From Pseudomonadales bacterium (GTDB lineage: Bacteria > Pseudomonadota > Gammaproteobacteria > Pseudomonadales > Moraxellaceae): DNA of 7,370 nucleotides. Below are positions 5,966 to 7,370 of the stretch, in pieces. The notes below the pieces were generated by a model. That model saw only the letters and a program-made list of their open reading frames with translations. It did not search any database and had not been told where the DNA came from. How positions within the stretch are numbered: position 1 is the stretch's first letter; each line of letters opens with the position of its first letter. The stretch spans positions 1 through 7,370 of the forward strand of contig JABEVH010000257.1 in the NCBI GenBank assembly GCA_013043915.1. The letters are read 5' to 3'. The position numbers were made by a program, and so were the translations under genes.

Positions 5966-6589
5966 ATGCGTAAAACTATCATAGGGCTATACGGCATGGG
6001 CATGCTGTTATGCATTACCTTGGCTTATGCTCTTGCTCATGTCTATGGGGGGGGTGTTGCAGGCTGGATGGCTTTTATAGCCTTGGCAGCAGCCTTGTTC
6101 ATGGGGTGGCATACCGATGTACAACTCAGGCGCATGCAAGTCTGTATGGATCATGATGCGGGGACAGGATTAGGTAGTCGTACATGGTTTGAGCAGCGAT
6201 TGCAGGCGGAATGTGCTCGTTCGCAGCGCATGCTGCAACCCGTGGCTTTGTTGGTCTTGGATGTAGCGGTGGTTGATCGTGGTCAGGAACCTAGGGTACT
6301 AGCTGCTTTAGGTGAGCATCTTCGTATCAGTATTCGTCAGGAAGAGGTTTTGGCACGTATTGAACTGCATAGGCTGGCGCTGATAGCGGTCAACTGTTCT
6401 CAGCACCAAGCTAGTCAGCTTAAACAGCGTATTGAAGAGCGCTTGCATGGCTTACGCGTCTTGGGAGCTAATGGCCGTTTTCTTGATTTTACCTGGAAAA
6501 TATATGTTATTGCCCATGAGACCTCTCAGGGTGGGTATGAACACTACCTGAATAGTTTACGAGAGCTTGAAGGAGGGAAAGGTTTTTAA
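5966..6589 (+). CDS. Small membrane protein with degenerate GGDEF domain
   Basis: The 207-residue product starts with two hydrophobic segments (about 4-26 and 30-48) joined by a short glycine loop, giving a hairpin anchor with the C-terminal domain in the cytoplasm. Residues 62-185 follow the GGDEF diguanylate cyclase pattern: DHDAGTGLGSRTWF matches DxLTGLxNRxxF, LLVLDV matches the metal-binding strand, and ARIELHRLALI occupies the place of ARxGGDEFxxL. All the GG(D/E)EF residues are lost, so cyclic-di-GMP synthesis is not expected. A role as nucleotide sensor, scaffold or membrane tether is possible but unproven. It starts 18 bases after the phosphoketolase stop, in the same frame, with only a weak ribosome site (AAGAA). 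It is probably the last gene of the operon. A run of eight G (6047-6054) sits in the loop between the two helices. Confidence 0.7.
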   Translation: MRKTIIGLYGMGMLLCITLAYALAHVYGGGVAGWMAFIALAAALFMGWHTDVQLRRMQVCMDHDAGTGLGSRTWFEQRLQAECARSQRMLQPVALLVLDVAVVDRGQEPRVLAALGEHLRISIRQEEVLARIELHRLALIAVNCSQHQASQLKQRIEERLHGLRVLGANGRFLDFTWKIYVIAHETSQGGYEHYLNSLRELEGGKGF

Positions 6590-6877
6590 TTGTTTGGGTA
6601 TATTCTCTGAAAAATGATGTGGCGTATTTTTATCCTTTAACGCTCGTGCCAATACCCCTGTTAGTATTCAGTAAAACTTGAACGGTCAGCCACGATAAAA
6701 GTGTATTGAAAGCATTATCATGCATCAGGTGTAGTCAAAATTCCTATTGCATCCATAAGGTTTGTTGATTTAAATTGTATTTTATTTTGAATGCGCGATA
6801 AAATCATGTATTCTGTGCGGTGTTGAATTGTTTTTAATTGATGATCTTTTTTTCTACCTGTCTTAATGAGGAAGTCC
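6590..6877 (+). other. AT-rich intergenic region upstream of the H-NS-like gene
   Basis: These 288 bases hold no gene I can support. The right half (about 6750-6860) is strongly AT-rich with A and T runs, the kind of curved DNA that H-NS proteins prefer, so autoregulation is plausible. A weak inverted repeat AATAC/GTATT occurs around 6651-6669. No convincing terminator for the upstream operon is visible. Confidence 0.4.
6787..6814 (+). promoter_or_regulatory. Sigma70-type promoter candidate for the H-NS-like gene
   Basis: TTGAAT (6787-6792) and TATTCT (6809-6814) are spaced by 16 bases and match consensus at four and four of six positions. An overlapping alternative uses TTGTAT (6775-6780) and TAAAAT (6799-6804) with an 18-base spacer. 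Both would give a leader of roughly 55-70 bases before ATG 6878. Confidence 0.4.
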
Positions 6878-7180
6878 ATGTCTACTTATCAAGAACTCAA
6901 GCGTCAAATTGCTGATCTGGAAGCTAAAGCTGAAGAGGCTCGTAGGCTTGAGCTGCAATCTATTATCAGTGAAATCAAGTTCAAGATTGCTGAGTATAGT
7001 CTGAATGCGAAGGATCTTGGTTTGTCTGCGGATGGAACCGTGCGTCGGCAAGGCTCCATTGTAGCTCCCACATATATGGGGCCTAATGGAGAAAAATGGA
7101 CGGGCCGGGGCCGCCAGCCTGACTGGATTAAAAATGCGATTGAAAATGGTCGCAACAAGGAAGATTTTTTGATCAAGTAA
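6878..7180 (+). CDS. H-NS-family histone-like nucleoid-structuring protein
   Basis: This 100-residue protein has the short H-NS form common in beta- and some gamma-proteobacteria. Residues 2-42 are a charged helical oligomerisation region (YQELKRQIADLEAKAEEARR). A flexible linker follows (about 50-65), and then the DNA-binding domain with the AT-hook-like core WTGRGRQPDWI (74-84), ending in DFLIK. H-NS proteins bind AT-rich DNA in the minor groove, silence foreign genes and organise the nucleoid. ATG 6878 is chosen because GAGGAAG (6868-6874) directly precedes it; the in-frame ATG 6866 would put this ribosome site inside the gene. It is a monocistronic gene with its own AT-rich upstream region. 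It may silence the adjacent acquired DNA, but nothing in the sequence ties it to the upstream operon. Confidence 0.9.
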   Translation: MSTYQELKRQIADLEAKAEEARRLELQSIISEIKFKIAEYSLNAKDLGLSADGTVRRQGSIVAPTYMGPNGEKWTGRGRQPDWIKNAIENGRNKEDFLIK

Positions 7181-7207
7181 TGTTTCTGTTGTAACAGGCA
7201 TATCCTG

Positions 7208-7243
7208 AGTATGCTCCTTTCTATTAAATAGAGGGAGCATACT
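7208..7243. terminator. Long hairpin between converging genes, probable bidirectional terminator
   Basis: AGTATGCTCC (7208-7217) pairs exactly with GGAGCATACT (7234-7243). The stem can extend inward through a T-G pair, a T-A pair and CTAT/ATAG around a TAA loop, with one bulge. It lies 27 bases after the H-NS-like stop and 18 bases beyond the end of the minus-strand reading frame, the expected place for a shared terminator. Neither strand has a clear T-run after the stem, so termination could be weak or Rho-assisted. Confidence 0.6.
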
Positions 7244-7261
7244 TGCTGGAAAGAGGGTGTA

Positions 7262-7370
7262 TTAATTTTGCTGTGGAGATGGTTGCCTCATCTCATCAAG
7301 GGGCCTGACGCCCTGACAATCGCTGCCTAGATACGTCATCATAGATTGCATGTGCATGATGTGCTGGCCA
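7262..7370 (-). CDS. 3' end of an unrecognised minus-strand gene (partial)
   Basis: The minus-strand frame is open from the window edge to a TAA at 7264-7262 and encodes at least 35 residues, including HIMHMQSMMTYLGSDCQG and ending PSPQQN. The polar, proline- and glutamine-containing tail looks like a natural C-terminus, and the converging arrangement with a shared hairpin supports a real gene. No family can be named from so little. An open frame this short could also be chance. Confidence 0.4.
   Translation of the reverse strand, partial: GQHIMHMQSMMTYLGSDCQGVRPLDEMRQPSPQQN

Overview
The window comes from a proteobacterium; a beta-, gamma- or Acidithiobacillia-type lineage fits best, but I cannot resolve it further. 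The grounds are strong Shine-Dalgarno sites, tightly packed co-directional genes, a HicB-type antitoxin, and a short H-NS-like protein of the beta/gamma form. Base composition looks intermediate, with AT-rich stretches only around the H-NS gene.

Layout. Bases 1-137 hold a hairpin and no gene I can name. A HicB-family antitoxin (138-527) follows without a visible HicA toxin. Bases 528-1055 look like a gene graveyard. They contain a GC-rich block with palindromes, a perfect 12-bp inverted repeat, a run of 11 C, a probable plus-strand relic of a transposase C-terminus (790-867), and a minus-strand fragment of an MBL-fold (beta-CASP type) metallo-hydrolase (882-1055). That fragment keeps about 55 N-terminal residues and its Shine-Dalgarno site but has no start codon. 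Bases 1056-1181 are what was once a divergent promoter region.

The core is a tight plus-strand operon. It encodes a long-form AMP/thymidine phosphorylase of the archaeal-like type (1182-2684), an archaeal-like (class III-like) ribose-phosphate pyrophosphokinase (2702-3601), and a very divergent phosphoketolase-family ThDP enzyme (3602-5947). A small two-helix membrane protein with a degenerate GGDEF domain (5966-6589) follows and is probably co-transcribed. Further on are an AT-rich intergenic region with a promoter candidate, an H-NS-family nucleoid protein (6878-7180), a long hairpin that probably terminates both converging genes, and the 3' end of an unrecognised minus-strand gene (7262-7370).

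Inferred joint role: phosphorolysis of nucleotides or nucleosides gives a phosphorylated ribose. The Prs enzyme links ribose 5-phosphate, PRPP and AMP/ATP. The phosphoketolase-like enzyme could then process a pentulose phosphate, perhaps to acetyl phosphate and glyceraldehyde 3-phosphate. The broken divergent MBL-fold gene belongs to a family that includes RNases, so the ancestral locus may have been an RNA-to-central-carbon salvage module that has lost its nuclease here. This is inference from gene families and order, not a demonstrated pathway.
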